Shown here piece after piece: positions 27,353 to 35,892 of a stretch of DNA of 64,000 nt (its first letter is position 1; every line of letters begins with the position of its first letter). The position numbers were made by a program, and so were the translations under genes. Source of the stretch: CALRQJ02 sp943370285 (GTDB taxonomy: Bacteria > Bacteroidota > Bacteroidia > Chitinophagales > Chitinophagaceae); the NCBI GenBank assembly GCA_943370285.1, contig CALRQJ020000019.1:13553-77552 (forward strand), read 5' to 3'. The notes under the pieces were generated by a model. That model made no database searches and was not told where the DNA came from. It saw nothing but the letters and a program-made list of their open reading frames with translations.

Positions 27353-27566
27353 TCAGAATGTCTTTATCTAATTCGGAGGAAGAATAATGGAATATTGAAA
27401 CACCATAATTAGCCAGCAATTCCATAAACGTTCTTTTAGAATAACCGGATAGTTCAGCGGCTTGTCCGAGTGATAAAGTACCCTTCTCGTACAATTTAGC
27501 AGCCAAGAAGGTTTGTGCCTCTCTTTCATCTACATGATCAGGTATTTGTAGTGTTAAAGTCTTCAT
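27330..27566 (-). CDS. UPF0175 family antitoxin-like protein
   Basis: This 78-aa protein, starting MKTLTLQIPDHV, has the UPF0175 pattern: an N-terminal strand, then a helix-turn-helix-like stretch LSLGQAAELSGYSKRTFMELLANYGVSIF with a terminal YSSSELDKDI. UPF0175 proteins are encoded upstream of PIN-domain toxins and are thought to bind DNA and neutralise the toxin. Here the gene is intact, but the partner toxin (start at 27352, 23-bp overlap) is truncated. The surviving antitoxin is thus an orphan. Upstream (27567-27600) is a short AT-rich stretch that could hold its promoter. Confidence 0.85.
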   Translation of the reverse strand: MKTLTLQIPDHVDEREAQTFLAAKLYEKGTLSLGQAAELSGYSKRTFMELLANYGVSIFHYSSSELDKDILNAQHYHL

Positions 27567-27599
27567 GGTATCAAATCTACTAAGAATTGTTAAGCCGAC

Positions 27600-28084
27600 A
27601 AATTTCTGGGGTTGAGGGGAAGAAGGGAGAAGGAGTTGGGGAGTTGGGAATTAGGAAGTCCACGGACGACAGACGACGGCGGTGAGAGAATGGAGAATAT
27701 AGAAGGCAGAAGTGCTTAGTAATCCTTCACCCCCGACACGTCGGGGCACCATTGACTATGGGCTATATTTTTTTACCACAAAATGGGTTTCACACAAAGC
27801 GACTAAGAGAACAAAGTGCACAACGGGAGGGTAAGTTTACATGTTCAAATGTTTCAGCGTTTTCTTAAGCAGTGAACTTCTTAAATAACTTAATGTACTT
27901 CATGTACCTTAATGAACGTTGTGTTACTTTTTTACCGCAAATGCTAAAAGCAAAATCCCCAGACAAAGATGCCTGCGGATTTATACGTTTTGTATTGATT
28001 ATTCAGTGTTCAGCATTTATCTCCACCCACAATGTTTTGGGGCGGGATGACATTCACTATTCACTATTCACTTTTCTCTACTCT
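27600..28084. repeat. intergenic composite repeat block 6
   Basis: Between the antitoxin start and the symporter end are AGAAGGGAGAAGG and GGAATTAGG units (27615-27660), GTCCACGGACGACAGACGACGG, the GGTGAGAGAATGGAGAATATAG segment again (27681-27715), a CCCCCGACACGTCGGGG hairpin (27730-27747), ACCACAAAATGGG and ACCGCAAATGC modules (about 27772 and 27932) and a diverged CCCCAGAC hairpin (27956-27981). An AACTTAATGTACTTCATGTACC element (27889-27912) is of a further simple type. I see no gene. Confidence 0.7.
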
Positions 28085-29788
28085 TTACCAGAACTTGATA
28101 TACAAGGCCAATACCAACATTAAAATAATCACAATCAAAATCAGGTTGCGGGGCTCTACTTTAAACATGGACGTATCAATTTCCATGGTATTGCTCTTAG
28201 ATGCCACATTTTTATCTAACAAACTTGTGATAATCATGATTAAGCAAGTGAAGAAGAATACCCATCCCATTTGAATTAAGAAAGGTATAGTGTATACGCC
28301 TTTGTGATCGGGGTATGCGGTGTATAACCAAGTATCGTACTGTCCGTTAAGCGGTAACATTTTATCAAACACAATGGCTAAAACGGTACCGGTAACAATA
28401 CCTACAAATGCTGCTCTTGAAGTAGTACGCTTCCAGAAAAATCCTAATAAGAAAACAGCAAAGATTACCGGTGATACATAGCCGGTGTATTTTTGTATGA
28501 ACTCAAATCCACCACGGTCGCCAATGCCTAATAAATCGTTCCAGTTGATGAGTATGGCGAAGACGATAGACACTACAATTACCACTCGTCCCATCCAAAC
28601 TTGTTTTTTCTCCGTAGCCTCTTTATTGAAATACTTCTTATAAATATCTAAGGTATAAATGGTAGAAATGCTATTGGCTTTACCTGCTAACGACGCCACA
28701 ATAGCAGCGGTTAATGCAGCTAATGTTAAGCCTTTTAACCCTGTAGGTAAAAAGCCTAGAATAGCAGCATAAGCATTGTCTTCTCTAAACTCTCCATTGG
28801 TTAACATTTGCTCTTGCAACTGACCGTTTTCGTGTAACAAATAAGCAGCAATACCCGGTAATACCACCATTACAGGCATCATTAATTTTAATAATGCAGA
28901 GAATAAAATACCGGTTCTTGCGGTTGGCAAATCGGCACCCAGTGCTCTTTGTGTAATGTATTGGTTACAACCCCAATAGTTTAAGTTGGCAATCCACTGA
29001 CCTGCAGCTAACATAGCTAAACCCGGTAAGCTTACATAATTGTCTACTTGTTTTTGCGTAGATGCAGCCGTGGGTTTATCGAATATCATATCAAAATGCC
29101 CGGGCACTTTTTCTAACAATAAATTGAAACCGGCTAAGGCATCTTTACCAAAACCAAAATGCTGACTCACCAATGTTAGGGCAACATAAGATGTAACTAA
29201 ACCACCCATTAATAATACCAATACTTGTATTACACTGGTGTAGCCAATTACCTTCATACCGCCAATGGTAATGACTAGGGCAAACAAGGCCAAGCCAATC
29301 ATAATAGCATGGAAATAAGCCCCACCAATTAAGTTATTAATGGCTATAGTACCTAAGTATAAAATGGAAGTAAGGTTTACGGTAACGTACAAGAACAACC
29401 AAAAAATGGCCATGATTAATGCTACAGTTTCGTTGTATCGAGTACTCAAAAACTGTGGCATGGTGAAGATTTTATTCTTCAAATAAATGGGCATGAAAAA
29501 CACTGCTACAATAATTAACGAAATGGCGGCTAACCACTCGTAAGATGCAATGGCTAAACCCAAACGAAAACCATTACCACTCATGCCAATAAATTGTTCT
29601 GCCGAAATGTTAGAACCAATTAATGACGCACCAATTGCCCACCAGGTTAATTGACCTTGGGCTAGAAAAAAGTCTTTGGTATCAGCTTCGGCTTTTTTCT
29701 TTTGTCTGTAAATCCAGTAACCGTAAAAAGATACAATCAAGAAATAAACGAGGAACACGACAATGTCGGCAGTTTGCAGGTAGTTCAT
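28085..29788 (-). CDS. Na+/galactose symporter (SGLT-type, SSS family)
   Basis: This 567-aa protein has 13-14 hydrophobic segments. It matches the Vibrio SGLT pattern over long stretches: GASLIGSNISAEQFIGMSG, GLAIASYEW, NLTSILYLG, PGHFDMI, ANLNYWGCNQYI and LLKLMMPVMVVLPGIAAY. Residues that bind galactose in the Vibrio protein are present: Gln in SAEQF (residue 65), Glu in YEW, Asn and Tyr in ANLNYW and Lys in LLKL. It takes up galactose (possibly glucose) across the inner membrane with Na+. It is the last gene of galK-galT-galE-symporter, 81 bp after galE, supplying substrate to the same pathway. Galactose specificity is inferred from these residues and the operon. Confidence 0.9.
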   Translation of the reverse strand: MNYLQTADIVVFLVYFLIVSFYGYWIYRQKKKAEADTKDFFLAQGQLTWWAIGASLIGSNISAEQFIGMSGNGFRLGLAIASYEWLAAISLIIVAVFFMPIYLKNKIFTMPQFLSTRYNETVALIMAIFWLFLYVTVNLTSILYLGTIAINNLIGGAYFHAIMIGLALFALVITIGGMKVIGYTSVIQVLVLLMGGLVTSYVALTLVSQHFGFGKDALAGFNLLLEKVPGHFDMIFDKPTAASTQKQVDNYVSLPGLAMLAAGQWIANLNYWGCNQYITQRALGADLPTARTGILFSALLKLMMPVMVVLPGIAAYLLHENGQLQEQMLTNGEFREDNAYAAILGFLPTGLKGLTLAALTAAIVASLAGKANSISTIYTLDIYKKYFNKEATEKKQVWMGRVVIVVSIVFAILINWNDLLGIGDRGGFEFIQKYTGYVSPVIFAVFLLGFFWKRTTSRAAFVGIVTGTVLAIVFDKMLPLNGQYDTWLYTAYPDHKGVYTIPFLIQMGWVFFFTCLIMIITSLLDKNVASKSNTMEIDTSMFKVEPRNLILIVIILMLVLALYIKFW

Positions 29789-29869
29789 ATTGCAAGTTTT
29801 GGTTTAGGTTGCTAAAAATCGTTAGTTTTTGGTTGAAATAAATTTCTTTTTTAAGGGATAAATGCTTCA

Positions 29870-30889
29870 CTATTTACTGAGTTGCGCTTGCCATTGCCAA
29901 GCCGTGGTCACCATTTCTTTCAATCCTAATTTGGCATGCCAATTCAATTTTTCGTTGGCTAATGTGGCATTGGCATAAATACTTTCGGCATCGCCACCTC
30001 TTCTTCCACTTATGGTGTAATTAACTTTTACGCCATTGTATTCCTCAAATGCAGTTATCATTTGCATTACAGAAATACCATTGCCGGTGCCGATATTGAA
30101 AATTTCGTGTTGTTGTTCTTGTTGATTGTGGAGTAATCTTTCGCAGCTTTTTACATGGGCAGTTGCTAAATCGACCACATGAATATAATCTCGTACACAA
30201 GTGCCATCCACGGTATTATAATCTTTGCCAAACACTTGTAGCTGTGGAATTTTCCCTGCAACAGTTTGTGTAATTACCGGCATTAGGTTATTGGGTTTAC
30301 CTAATGGCAATTCACCCAACAAAGCAGATGCATGTGCCCCAACAGGATTGAAATAGCGTAATGAAATGGCTTTTATTTTTCCGGTAGCAGCTACTTTTTG
30401 TAAGATGTCTTCTCCCATTTGCTTGGTACTGCCATAGGCAGATAATGCAGGCTTGATGGTAGATTGTTCTGTAACCGGCAAATCATCAGGCTCGCCATAG
30501 ACCGTTGCAGAAGAGGAGAAAATGATGGAAGGAATATGGTATTCCTCCATACCTTCTAACAAATTAATTAACGGACATAAATTGTTACGGAAATATTTCA
30601 ACGGCAGTTCCATTGATTCGCCAACAGCTTTTGATGCTGCAAAATGTATTACCCCATTAATGTTACTTTCTTTAGCTAATACTGCATTCAGTTGGTCTTT
30701 ATCGTTCATATCTATTTGATAGAACGATGGCTTGCTGCCGGTAATTTGTTCAATGCGATCTAATATGAACAAAGCTGAGTTACTGAGGTTATCAATAATC
30801 ACTACATCGTAACCTGCTTCCATTAAAGCAACAGCCGTATGCGATCCAATAAATCCTAAGCCACCGGTTACTAGTATTTTATGCTTCAC
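29870..30889 (-). CDS. galE: UDP-glucose 4-epimerase
   Basis: GalE interconverts UDP-galactose and UDP-glucose, closing the Leloir cycle. It is a short-chain dehydrogenase/reductase with the NAD-binding motif TGGLGFIGSHT near the N-terminus, VIIDNLSNS, FSSSATVYG and the catalytic Tyr-x-x-x-Lys in SAYGSTKQMGED. I start at the GTG at 30889, whose product begins KHKILVTGGLGF and is 339 aa, the usual length. The longer frame to 31024 lies inside galT and adds 45 residues unlike the family. The start overlaps the galT stop by 11 bp (the GTG falls within the last codons of galT), indicating translational coupling in galKTE. Confidence 0.95.
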   Translation of the reverse strand: MKHKILVTGGLGFIGSHTAVALMEAGYDVVIIDNLSNSALFILDRIEQITGSKPSFYQIDMNDKDQLNAVLAKESNINGVIHFAASKAVGESMELPLKYFRNNLCPLINLLEGMEEYHIPSIIFSSSATVYGEPDDLPVTEQSTIKPALSAYGSTKQMGEDILQKVAATGKIKAISLRYFNPVGAHASALLGELPLGKPNNLMPVITQTVAGKIPQLQVFGKDYNTVDGTCVRDYIHVVDLATAHVKSCERLLHNQQEQQHEIFNIGTGNGISVMQMITAFEEYNGVKVNYTISGRRGGDAESIYANATLANEKLNWHAKLGLKEMVTTAWQWQAQLSK

Positions 30890-31940
30890 TTGGGGTTGTA
30901 TTATCGTTTTTGTAATGTACTTCTGATAAGCTTTGCAAGGTTGCAGCAGCGGTTTCAGCAGTAATATCTCTTTGAGGCGTTGCCAACATTTCGTAGCCAA
31001 CCATAAACTTTTTAACGGTGGCACTTCTTAATAATGGTGGATAGAAATGCATATGCCAATGCCATCCTTCCTGATGTCCTTCATTCACCGGCATTTGGTG
31101 CATACCTGCTGAGTAAGGGAAAGATGTTTTGAATAAATTATCGTAACGAGTGGTGAGTCTTTTTAATATAGCTGCTAATGCCACATCTTCTTCGGCTGTA
31201 AACTGTGTTACTTGTTGAACGTGGCGTTTAGAGATGATCATGGTTTCGTAAGGCCAAACTGCCCAATAGGGCACCAATGCTACAAAATGTTCGTTCTCTA
31301 CTACAATACGTTCTCTTTTTTTCAACTCTATATCAAGATAAGCACTCAACAAACTTTTACCATGCTTGGTAAAAAATTGTTGTTGTTGAAAGGTTTCTTT
31401 TTGTAGCTCAACGGGGATAGAAGATGAAGCCCAAATTTGGCCATGCGGATGCGGATTGCTGCATCCCATAATATCGCCTTTGTTTTCAAAAATTTGAATG
31501 TAGCGAATGTTTGAATGTGCAGCCAATGCTACAAATTCTGCTTTCCACAAATCAATGACTTTTACAATATCTGCTACTTGCATTAAAGGCAGTGTCAAAC
31601 TATGGTCCGGCGAAAAACAGATTACTCTGCAAATACCACTTTCACTTTTGCTGATCAATAAATTATCTTCATTTAATTCACCTGAAGGTGTATCGGATAA
31701 TAAAGCAGAAAAATCGTTGGTAAACACATAAGGCCCGATGTAAGCAGGATTCACCGTTCCATCTGAACGTTTATTACCCGGACATAAGTAACAGGTTGGG
31801 TCATAAGCCGGCAATTGTGCGGTAGCAATGGCTTCTACTTTTCCTTGCCAAGGTCTTTTCATGCGATGAGGAGAAACGAGTACTTGCTCTCCGGTAAGAA
31901 TATTTAATCTGGTATGCGGATGTTCTTTGCTGTCAAACAT
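30879..31940 (-). CDS. galT: galactose-1-phosphate uridylyltransferase
   Basis: GalT swaps UMP between UDP-glucose and galactose 1-phosphate. The 353-aa protein has the N-terminal zinc-binding CYLCPGNKR, the active-site SNPHPHGQIWASS with the nucleophilic histidine, and the C-terminal HQMPVNEGHQEGWHWHMHFYPP second histidine cluster. The start at 31940 is 2 bp beyond the galK stop and no other start fits, so galK and galT are tightly coupled. Length and motifs are complete; it should be active and cytoplasmic. Confidence 0.95.
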   Translation of the reverse strand: MFDSKEHPHTRLNILTGEQVLVSPHRMKRPWQGKVEAIATAQLPAYDPTCYLCPGNKRSDGTVNPAYIGPYVFTNDFSALLSDTPSGELNEDNLLISKSESGICRVICFSPDHSLTLPLMQVADIVKVIDLWKAEFVALAAHSNIRYIQIFENKGDIMGCSNPHPHGQIWASSSIPVELQKETFQQQQFFTKHGKSLLSAYLDIELKKRERIVVENEHFVALVPYWAVWPYETMIISKRHVQQVTQFTAEEDVALAAILKRLTTRYDNLFKTSFPYSAGMHQMPVNEGHQEGWHWHMHFYPPLLRSATVKKFMVGYEMLATPQRDITAETAAATLQSLSEVHYKNDNTTPSEA

Positions 31941-31942
31941 AT

Positions 31943-33109
31943 TTAAATAATTTCAGTTCCGTTTTGAATGGAGGCGATGTAGTAATCTAATTGTAAACCC
32001 ATTGCTGCTTCGTAGGCAGGCTTTACGGCTGCTATTAAATCATCAATTGCTGATTCTTGTACTAAGTTGATGGTACAACCACCAAAGCCGCCGCCCATCA
32101 TTCTTGCACCAATTACTTCGGGACGATTACGTACAAAATCTACCAAGTAATCTAGCTCTTTACAACTTACTGCATAGAGTTTACTCAAGCCATCATGCGT
32201 CGCAAACATTTTTTGTCCCATGGCTTTAATTTCACCTGCTTGCAAATCTTGACAAGCTGTAACCAATCGATTGATTTCATCCACCACAAAACGACTACGG
32301 TTGTACACAACAGCATCTTTAGGCAATACATGCTCATCGAGCATGGCAACTGTAGCATCTCTTAAAGATTGTACTTCGGGATGATGGGCTTGAATCCACT
32401 CAACAGCTTGCATACATTCTTTACGACGAGTATTGTACTCTGATGAAGCCAACGAATGTTTTACATTGGTATTGAGTAAAACAATTTTATACCCATCTAA
32501 TTTGAAGGGAACATATTCATAGTCTAGTGAACGACAGTCGAGTTTAATGACTTGGCTTTCTTTACCCATCATAGAAGCAAACTGATCCATGATGCCGCAC
32601 ATTACACCTGCAAATTCATGTTCTGCTTTTTGAGCCATACCTACCATAGATACACGGTCGATATTGGTGTGCAATAATTCGTTCAAAGCAAATACAGTAG
32701 CACATTCTACCGCTGCAGAAGAAGACAATCCGGCACCCATTGGCACATCACTTGTAAGTACAGCATTAAATCCTTTTAACGCAACACCACGTTTTACAAA
32801 CTGTGCAGCCGAACCCAAAATATAGTTGGGCCAACTTACGTCACCTACCGGTTTCAAACTAGAAACAGTGGTTGAGAAAGTTTCGTTGAGGTCTAATGCG
32901 GCTAGATGAATTTCTTCATCTTCTCTCAATGATACAGCAATATATGCTGCTTTATCGATGGCTGCCGGTAACACAAAACCGTTGTTATAATCGGTGTGTT
33001 CACCAATAATATTTACTCTGCCCGGAGAACGGACAATAAGCGGAGCGGTACTGTTACCAAATTGTTTTTCAAACGCAGACTTGAGCGTGGCAATGAGATT
33101 ATTTTCCAT
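31943..33109 (-). CDS. galK: galactokinase
   Basis: GalK phosphorylates galactose to galactose 1-phosphate, the first Leloir step. The 388-aa GHMP kinase has the galactokinase signature GRVNIIGEHTDYNNGFVLP, the ATP-binding MGAGLSSSAA and the C-terminal GGGFGGC. It is first in the galK-galT-galE-symporter set. A 135-bp gap separates it from the GH43 gene upstream, so the gal genes may have their own promoter or be read through from the PUL. Confidence 0.95.
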   Translation of the reverse strand: MENNLIATLKSAFEKQFGNSTAPLIVRSPGRVNIIGEHTDYNNGFVLPAAIDKAAYIAVSLREDEEIHLAALDLNETFSTTVSSLKPVGDVSWPNYILGSAAQFVKRGVALKGFNAVLTSDVPMGAGLSSSAAVECATVFALNELLHTNIDRVSMVGMAQKAEHEFAGVMCGIMDQFASMMGKESQVIKLDCRSLDYEYVPFKLDGYKIVLLNTNVKHSLASSEYNTRRKECMQAVEWIQAHHPEVQSLRDATVAMLDEHVLPKDAVVYNRSRFVVDEINRLVTACQDLQAGEIKAMGQKMFATHDGLSKLYAVSCKELDYLVDFVRNRPEVIGARMMGGGFGGCTINLVQESAIDDLIAAVKPAYEAAMGLQLDYYIASIQNGTEII

Positions 33110-33244
33110 GTATTAGTTTTGCAATCGTAAAGTAATCTATATCATCGTAAAAATAAGTGTCAAAAAAATGTAGTCAAGTGAAAATAAAGTACAAAAAGGG
33201 GGATGCTTAGGTCAAGTTTTACGATGCCCTATTCTTAAATGGTC

Positions 33245-34366
33245 TTAACGCCATGGCGATTCCCAATTTTCTTTCCAGTAGATTGCCGGTTTTTTATCTT
33301 CAAAAATGATGGGCACCCAGATATAGGTTGAAGTGATGAGGTTATCTCCTATCCAACGATCTCCCATATAGATAAATTGTTTTTGCTTTTTACCAATCGG
33401 TAAAATATATGTACTCTGCGATTTAAATGTGGTAGCTTGTTCTTCTGTTGTACCTCTTACCGGATTACCCAAAGGTGTCCATGGGCCTGTAATTTTTTTA
33501 GCAACAAATGATCTTCCGGGATTAGGTTGCCAGCCCGTAGTGCCCGATGCAAATAAGTAATACTTTTTCTTGTATTTGAAGATAGCCGGTGCTTCATTAG
33601 CCTGCCCGGGAAGTATGCGATAATATTCACCGGTGAAATCTGTATAATCTACTGTTAGCTTTGATACATGCAAGGTTTGATTTTCTTCGGATGATGCTAC
33701 ATGATAAGCTGTACCGTCATCGTCCACATATAATGTCATGTCTCTTGCCATTTGTCCAACATTAAAATCTCTTCTAACGTAGATACCAGCTTTAACTTTA
33801 GACAACCAAGCGGTATCCTTTCCTTTTACCACTGGCGTATCAATCGGTGTTTGAGCTTCAACAGGAAAATTGACCGGCCATTGTTGTTTATTGGGTCTTA
33901 CACTTTTGATATAGGTGTACGGACCTTGAGGTCTATCTGCAGTAGCTACTCCTGTAAGTGCTGCTTTATAACCCATCCCTTTTAATTCATGATGAAACCA
34001 CATCACAAATTTTCGGGTTTGGCGATTGTAAATCACTTTTGGTCTTTCAATGATACACCCGGGCTGCAACATATTCAATGTATCATTAATCACTTTTAAT
34101 ACAACGCCTTCGTTCTTCCAATGCACTAAATCAGTAGAAGAATAGCAACTTACACCGTCATAAGCAAGACCTGCTTTGCCGGAACCTTTCACTTCTCCAA
34201 ACCAATAGTAAAGTTTGTTGTGGTATAAAATGCCGCCACCATGTGCATTGATGGTGTTGCCATCGGTGTCTTGCCAAGGTTTACCCAGTGGCAAAGATTG
34301 GGCATTCATCCAATTACAGCAAAGCAGCATATAGGTAATTATAAAACAGGATTTACGATTGAGCAT
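33245..34366 (-). CDS. GH43-like exported glycosidase, possible exo-beta-1,3-galactanase
   Basis: A signal peptide (MLNRKSCFIITYMLLCCNWMNAQ) precedes a five-bladed propeller glycosidase. WQDTDGNTINAHGGGILYHNKLYYWFGE has the GH43 N-terminal blade, though with the base Asp in DTDG; blades with RPKVIYN and ARDMTLYVDDDG and the acid Glu in NEAPAIFKYKKKYYLF follow. This form, with an INAHGGG turn after the first blade, is typical of GH43 members related to exo-beta-1,3-galactanases. The gene directly upstream of galK fits release of galactose. No carbohydrate-binding module or sorting domain is attached, so it is likely periplasmic. The GH43 subfamily is not certain. Confidence 0.75.
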   Translation of the reverse strand: MLNRKSCFIITYMLLCCNWMNAQSLPLGKPWQDTDGNTINAHGGGILYHNKLYYWFGEVKGSGKAGLAYDGVSCYSSTDLVHWKNEGVVLKVINDTLNMLQPGCIIERPKVIYNRQTRKFVMWFHHELKGMGYKAALTGVATADRPQGPYTYIKSVRPNKQQWPVNFPVEAQTPIDTPVVKGKDTAWLSKVKAGIYVRRDFNVGQMARDMTLYVDDDGTAYHVASSEENQTLHVSKLTVDYTDFTGEYYRILPGQANEAPAIFKYKKKYYLFASGTTGWQPNPGRSFVAKKITGPWTPLGNPVRGTTEEQATTFKSQSTYILPIGKKQKQFIYMGDRWIGDNLITSTYIWVPIIFEDKKPAIYWKENWESPWR

Positions 34367-34452
34367 AATTGATGATTTTTAAATTACTTTAAAATACAAT
34401 CTGAACTCGCAGAAATGTACAATAGTAATGTTAAGGATTCTATTCTTTCCTA

Positions 34453-35877
34453 TTATTTAATTTGAAATTTGGGATTGGAAGATGTAATGTGTTCTTTGTC
34501 CATGATAGCTTCTAGCATGGCAACGGTTTCAGCGTTTGCAGCAGCAACATTATTGGTTTCACTTACATCGGTTGCTAGGTTATACAATTCTGTTCTTACA
34601 GGATTAGTTCCTTTGTAAAATCGAATGGCTTTCCAATTGTCTATTCTGACTGCTTGCTTGTAACCATTTTCATAAAACTCCCAATACAAATGGGTTTGCT
34701 GTTGTTGGGGTTTACCCATTAACGATGGCAATATGGAAATACCATCTGTAGTAAATGGTGTTACTACACCTGCTGCTTCGCAGATTGTTGGTAATATATC
34801 CCAAAAAGCACCTGCATGATTCAATTGCTTTCCTTTGTTTGCACTGCGTTTCCAGTTGACAATAAATGGCACTCTAATACCACCTTCGTATAAATCTCTT
34901 TTTGTTCCTTTCAATACACCACTACTCTTGAAAAAATTTACATCAGCTTGGTTTCTTCCACCCTCTTTATGAGTACCATTATCACTTGCAAAAATGATGA
35001 TGGTATTATCAGCTAACTTTTTTTCTTTCAAATATTGTACAAGCTGACCAACATAATCATCCATTTGAGTAACCATAGCAGCATAAGCAGCCTTGGGATA
35101 AGTTTGCGGTCCATAATGCTGGCCCGGTTGATGTGCTACTTCCGGTTCAAACTTACTACTACCATCTGCATTCAAATAGGGTTTCATGTATTTATCTGGT
35201 ACTACTAATTCGGCATGTGGTAAAGTAAAAGCAACATATAAGAAAAATGGATGCTTTTTTTGTGTACCAATAAATCGTTTTGCTTCTGCCGTAAACCAAG
35301 CATTGGAGTATTGCTGATTAGGAATTTTTATTTTAGTGCTACTACCGTTAATCATTTGCCAAGCAGAATCGGGATGTTGGTAATGCCCTTCAACATGGTG
35401 CAATAACCCGGAGAAAAAATCCCAACCTTTTTTTTCTGGTGCACCTGTGGTGGTGGCTTGACCTAAGCCCCATTTACCCACCATGCCGTTGGTATAGCCA
35501 ACTGCTTTTAAATATTGTGGTAAAATACTATCTATCTTGTCTAGAGGCACTTCACCGTTTCCTCTAATGGTGGTATGCCCGGTATGTTTCCCGGTCATTA
35601 ATGTTGCCCTTGATGGAGCACAAACCGTACTGCCTGCATAAAAATCGGTAAACTGAATACCGCTTTTTGCTAGAGCATCAATGTTGGGTGTATTGATTTT
35701 GGTAGAGCCGTAGCAACCTAAATCGCCATAGCCTAAATCATCGGCTAAAATGAATATGATATTTGGCTTCTTCGTTTGAGCAAAGCAGCCTTTTTCATGT
35801 ACTTCCAATGCACAACACAAAACAGCAAGCACTATTATTTTCAGTATATATGTCATAATAGAATTACTGTTTTTCAT
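34453..35877 (-). CDS. exported sulfatase, S1 family (PUL sulfatase 1)
   Basis: Type I sulfatases hydrolyse sulfate esters with a formylglycine made from Cys. After a signal peptide come PNIIFILADDLGYGDLGCYG, which provides the metal-binding Asp pair, and the maturation motif VCAPSRATLMTGK. GKWGLGQ and FASDNGTHKEGG supply other metal and sulfate ligands. Length (474 aa) is normal. An inner ATG seven residues later gives an equally good signal peptide. The neighbouring FGE could mature it. It is 15 bp beyond the T9SS glycosidase stop in the PUL operon. Sulfate position and sugar are not readable from sequence. Confidence 0.9.
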   Translation of the reverse strand: MKNSNSIMTYILKIIVLAVLCCALEVHEKGCFAQTKKPNIIFILADDLGYGDLGCYGSTKINTPNIDALAKSGIQFTDFYAGSTVCAPSRATLMTGKHTGHTTIRGNGEVPLDKIDSILPQYLKAVGYTNGMVGKWGLGQATTTGAPEKKGWDFFSGLLHHVEGHYQHPDSAWQMINGSSTKIKIPNQQYSNAWFTAEAKRFIGTQKKHPFFLYVAFTLPHAELVVPDKYMKPYLNADGSSKFEPEVAHQPGQHYGPQTYPKAAYAAMVTQMDDYVGQLVQYLKEKKLADNTIIIFASDNGTHKEGGRNQADVNFFKSSGVLKGTKRDLYEGGIRVPFIVNWKRSANKGKQLNHAGAFWDILPTICEAAGVVTPFTTDGISILPSLMGKPQQQQTHLYWEFYENGYKQAVRIDNWKAIRFYKGTNPVRTELYNLATDVSETNNVAAANAETVAMLEAIMDKEHITSSNPKFQIK

Positions 35878-35892
35878 TTCTGCTAATCGTCA

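Noticed and set aside
27872..28123. A small plus-strand gene before the symporter
   Set aside because: The frame runs through simple repeats and the end of the symporter gene on the other strand; no family features.
29870..31024. A 384-aa GalE
   Set aside because: The extra 45 residues come from inside galT in another frame; the GTG at 30889 gives the normal family N-terminus.
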